Shown here: in pieces, positions 60,915 through 64,000 of the stretch
Numbering within the stretch: position 1 is the first letter of the stretch
How the letters are laid out: the number at the start of each line of letters is the position of its first letter
From: Stratiolaelaps scimitus
Taxonomy: Eukaryota > Arthropoda > Arachnida > Mesostigmata > Laelapidae
Reading direction: 5' to 3'
Length of the DNA: 64,000 nt
Assembly: GCA_019614645.1 (NCBI GenBank)
Contig: JABWDB010000005.1
Location: forward strand, 5,612,001 to 5,676,000
The notes under the pieces: generated by a model
What the model was told of the DNA's origin: nothing
What the model saw: the letters and a program-made list of their open reading frames with translations, nothing else
Databases searched by the model: none
Made by a program: the position numbers and the translations under genes

Positions 60915-60920
60915 AATAAA
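60915..60920 (+). terminator. AATAAA, likely polyadenylation signal for the frame ending at 60750
   Basis: A canonical hexamer 165 bases after the TAG at 60750, inside an AT-rich stretch. The distance is typical for a short 3' UTR. Confidence 0.45.
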
Positions 60921-60999
60921 ATATATGTGGACTTAATCAAAATAGTGTGGTTGTGACCACGAATTAATTTCATTAGCTTGGTGGCTGGCGTCTTCCAGT

Positions 61000-63900
61000 C
61001 ATTACATGAGTATATGCATTCTTGTATCGCCTGGTATGAACGACGATTTTAATAGCTAATAAACATACATTTGTGTGAATACGATGAACTTCGAACGTGT
61101 GCCGTGTACGATACCCCTTCTTCGGCCTTGTTCATCCCAAGAAACAAAACACGTCTCTGACGTGACTGCGCTGAAATCAAAACGTATTGCCTAGTGCCTA
61201 AATCCTCCGACACAATCCGCCCTATCAATAGACAATCGATCAACGATGCGTGAGCGCTTTCATTGTTCAGAAATTCCTGCTTTTCCTGAACTTGGCCAAA
61301 CCTCGGAAGAACAGAGGAAACTCATATAGTATAGCGGTTAATTGGAGTGCGCGGGGATCTGGTAACCGGGACGGCGGCGGGGGCTGGGTCCTGGTGGCGG
61401 TGGCCGCCGCCCCCTCCGGTGAAAACAGGTGATCCATCTTGCTTGGCTTACCGTGAGAGCGTCCTATCTAAGGGAGGATTTAGCCACACTCAACGGTGTT
61501 ACAGGAATACGAAGAACACAGAGCCCAAGCGATGTTAGCTGTTCGGTAAGACGGACTCATATTTTCGCAGCGATGCTTCACTCACACGTACTGCCAATTT
61601 TTGTGCGGAAACTACGCGAAACATTTTGATATGTAAAGACGAGAAACTCCGTAAAAGAACAAAAAACAACAGCAATCGTTTACCATCACGAGAATCGTCT
61701 GTGTATTGGCTATAAAAACAAGATGGAAATTGAAATTATTTACTTTGCCCAATCGATTGGTATAATTTCAGCTGTAAGGGGGCGGAAACCTCATGCGGAC
61801 GATACAACGGTTGGCTTACTTGCTGTCTCATTCGTAGGCGAAACGTGTCGTCTCGATAGTTACCGTGTACGATTCCCTACACGAATCGTTGATAATGCGA
61901 TGTTCCACCAATCCACTCCCCCTAGCTAACAACAGCGGTTCGGCATAACCATATCGTTCCTTAGGCATTTTCATCGTTTTAGACTATGATGCCATTAGTA
62001 GTGTTAGTATAACCATGTTTTACTATTGCGAGCGTTCAGCGTTCGTAGACCCCACACACACACACATATGTTCATATATGCATACACAGAGGCACGCAAT
62101 CAAGCCAAGGCCGCCAACTCTCGCGTGACACCTACGTTTGGTCCCCTAACCGTTCATCTGCGCGCTACCGCTCTGTCGTGCGTCAATGAGCGTATGTAGC
62201 TCCGAGATATAGCGAATGCAACCGACCGCCTACTGATCCACTTTGTTCATTGAAAAACTGTCTACGTCGACAGGAACACCTCAGTGACTTTGGACGAACT
62301 CTCCGCGTTCACTTTGTCGTCGTCTCTTTTCGCTTGCATTCGCTCGGAGGTGGTGGCGGTGGCGGCGGCGGCCAGCTCCATTGAATGGAAAACAGCCCCG
62401 AACCCACTTTACGGTGCTTACCCCCGTGAACTGCGTCAGGACTAGCAGCAGCTCGGTGGCCAGACTCGCTGTGAACCCCCCATTCGGCGGGTTCTCCCTT
62501 ACGGAAGTGTGTTTCCCCTCTTTGCGTTTGGCTTCGCTTCGCTCGAAGTTGTGGCTGAGCGGACGAGTTTCAATCCCCGAAAGTCCAATTTATTCGCTAT
62601 TTTTCAGCCGTTTTGCAGCTCTCTCGGTCTCTCTTTCTCTCTCTCTCTCCGACGACGACGACGACGACTCTCTTTGTGGCCCTGATCTACACGTCGTCAT
62701 CGGCTGTCTACCCGTGTTCTTATCTACGCTTCTTAGAGGTTCTCTCTCGTTGAGATTCAATTCGCCCGACTTACCCATACCTAGCCAGCGTAGAGTGTTC
62801 CCAACGTCTACGGCCGAAAGCCGCAGCCAGACCTGAACGAATTGGAGTGCCTGACCTGTACAGACACTCAGATACACACGCACACACAAAACCCTCAAAG
62901 TTGGAAAGTTTGCTCCGCGTTAACTCGTTTGGTCAAGCAAATTTCATGATTTAACACGATTGGCTGATAATGGTCCATGATGGACAAGCCTCTCAGGAGA
63001 AGGAGGTTCGTTTCCATTGCATTGTATCAAAGTTCTATCTTTGTTTCAGATTAATACAGTATATAGTTGATATTCAGACTCACTGGATCGAGTGCAAATG
63101 AAAAATAAATATCCATACAATACAAACAGATTGAACGAAATAAAAGTCAATAATGGTTTTGGGCTGACGAAAAGCGCTGCTGGACCGCTAAATAACATAG
63201 GTAGTCACACGGGAAATTCAGGTGGTGCTCGTTGGGCGTTTTCGTATAACAGCTGCGCGGAAAATGAATAAAAACGGAGGCTTTCATTAAGGGACTATTC
63301 CGACGCTTTTTGCTAACCGCGCAAACAATAAGCAACATTTAATTCGGTTACCCAATTCAATGGAATTTGTTACCTGCTCAACCAGTCGGGTTGTCAATCG
63401 AACTTTTGTGTAGAATTTATATTGGATGCTAGAGTTGCTCCGGAGCCGTCACATTGAAATAGAGTTGTAAATATCCGATAATTTCGATGAAGATTAACTA
63501 AATTTGACTGTTTAAGTCTGTTTTTTAATTTTTGCTAATTTTTCACCCGTTTCGATTTGTCGTCACCCACGTTTAAACAAGAGCTGAACTTCGCTTAATA
63601 ATAAAATATTATATATTTATAATATAACAGAAAACACAGAAGCTATCTGTTTCGTTTTGATAACTTATAAGTATGCTCGATACAAAGAAGCATTTGAACT
63701 CTAGCTCAAATTAGATATTGTGCATCGCAAAACGACGTGACACAATTTGTCCACTGAGAAATTTAATGGTTTATTAGCAGGTTTTCTAACTATCCCATAT
63801 ATAAAATGGGAGAAAATTCCCTTTTACTCAAAACTTTAGCATAATTTTCTTAAGCCAGCCGTTGTCCAACAATAGATTAAAACATGTCAGCGAACTGTGT

Positions 63901-64000
63901 TCGAAGTTCATATGACTTCGAATATTGAACTCGGCTTGTTTCTCTTCACTAGTCGGTCAGTTATGATTGTTTTGCAAAAATATAAGCCCTGAACTTCAGA
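61000..64000. other. Spacer, AT-rich at the right end
   Basis: (CA)n near 62050-62066 and (TC)n plus (GAC)n near 62627-62670. The frame 61723-61929 is open but unrecognised. From 62900 on the DNA is AT-rich with no exon-like signal. Confidence 0.35.

Overview
This window looks like nuclear DNA of a gene-poor, large-genome eukaryote, most probably an arthropod. A mite-like or other chelicerate source is my guess from general impression only, because no marker gene fixes it. The eukaryotic signs are clear. GT/AG splice-site pairs flank exon-sized open frames. Dinucleotide and trinucleotide microsatellites are abundant. Two dispersed repeat families with tRNA-like heads (SINE-type) are present. 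Candidate AATAAA polyadenylation signals lie after open frames. I found no rRNA, no credible functional tRNA, no CRISPR array, no bacterial operon and no intact transposase or reverse transcriptase.

Only one gene can be called with high confidence: an intronless 628-codon AGC-type serine/threonine protein kinase on the plus strand at 27028-28914. It is unusual in several ways. DFG is replaced by DFD. The alpha-C glutamate position appears to be Asp. A basic insertion sits between the kinase lobe and the AGC C-tail. The protein starts with an N-myristoylation-type Met-Gly sequence and ends in a K-Ras-like polybasic tract plus a CAAX box (CVMT).

The second recognisable protein signal is a single 51-codon exon at 52363-52515. 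It encodes most of a UBE4/UFD2-type U-box, but about 8 residues of the core are missing and key residues have changed. I read it as a decayed or duplicated exon.

The rest is intergenic or intronic DNA. GC-rich, CTG/CAG-rich blocks (about 0.7-1.3, 4.0-4.8, 8.4-9.5, 12.7-13.5, 14.6-15.7, 23.2-23.9, 44.4-45.6, 53.6-54.7 and 55.8-56.4 kb) hold overlapping open frames on both strands and may be first exons or promoters. They alternate with AT-richer spacers that carry (TA)n and (CT)n tracts. Several exon-like frames with plausible splice sites are listed at low confidence. The best is a frame-consistent plus-strand model at 59137-60920 that ends with an AATAAA. Also notable is a short frame at 55382 whose N-glycosylation-rich start resembles an extracellular receptor N-terminus.

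SINE family A has five copies (36.8, 39.4, 39.9, 48.9 and 49.0 kb), two of them back to back. SINE family B has three partial or full copies (7.9, 22.6 and 43.0 kb). One family A copy supplies the 3' part of an ATG open frame at 39133-39504. No functional interplay between genes can be inferred from the window.
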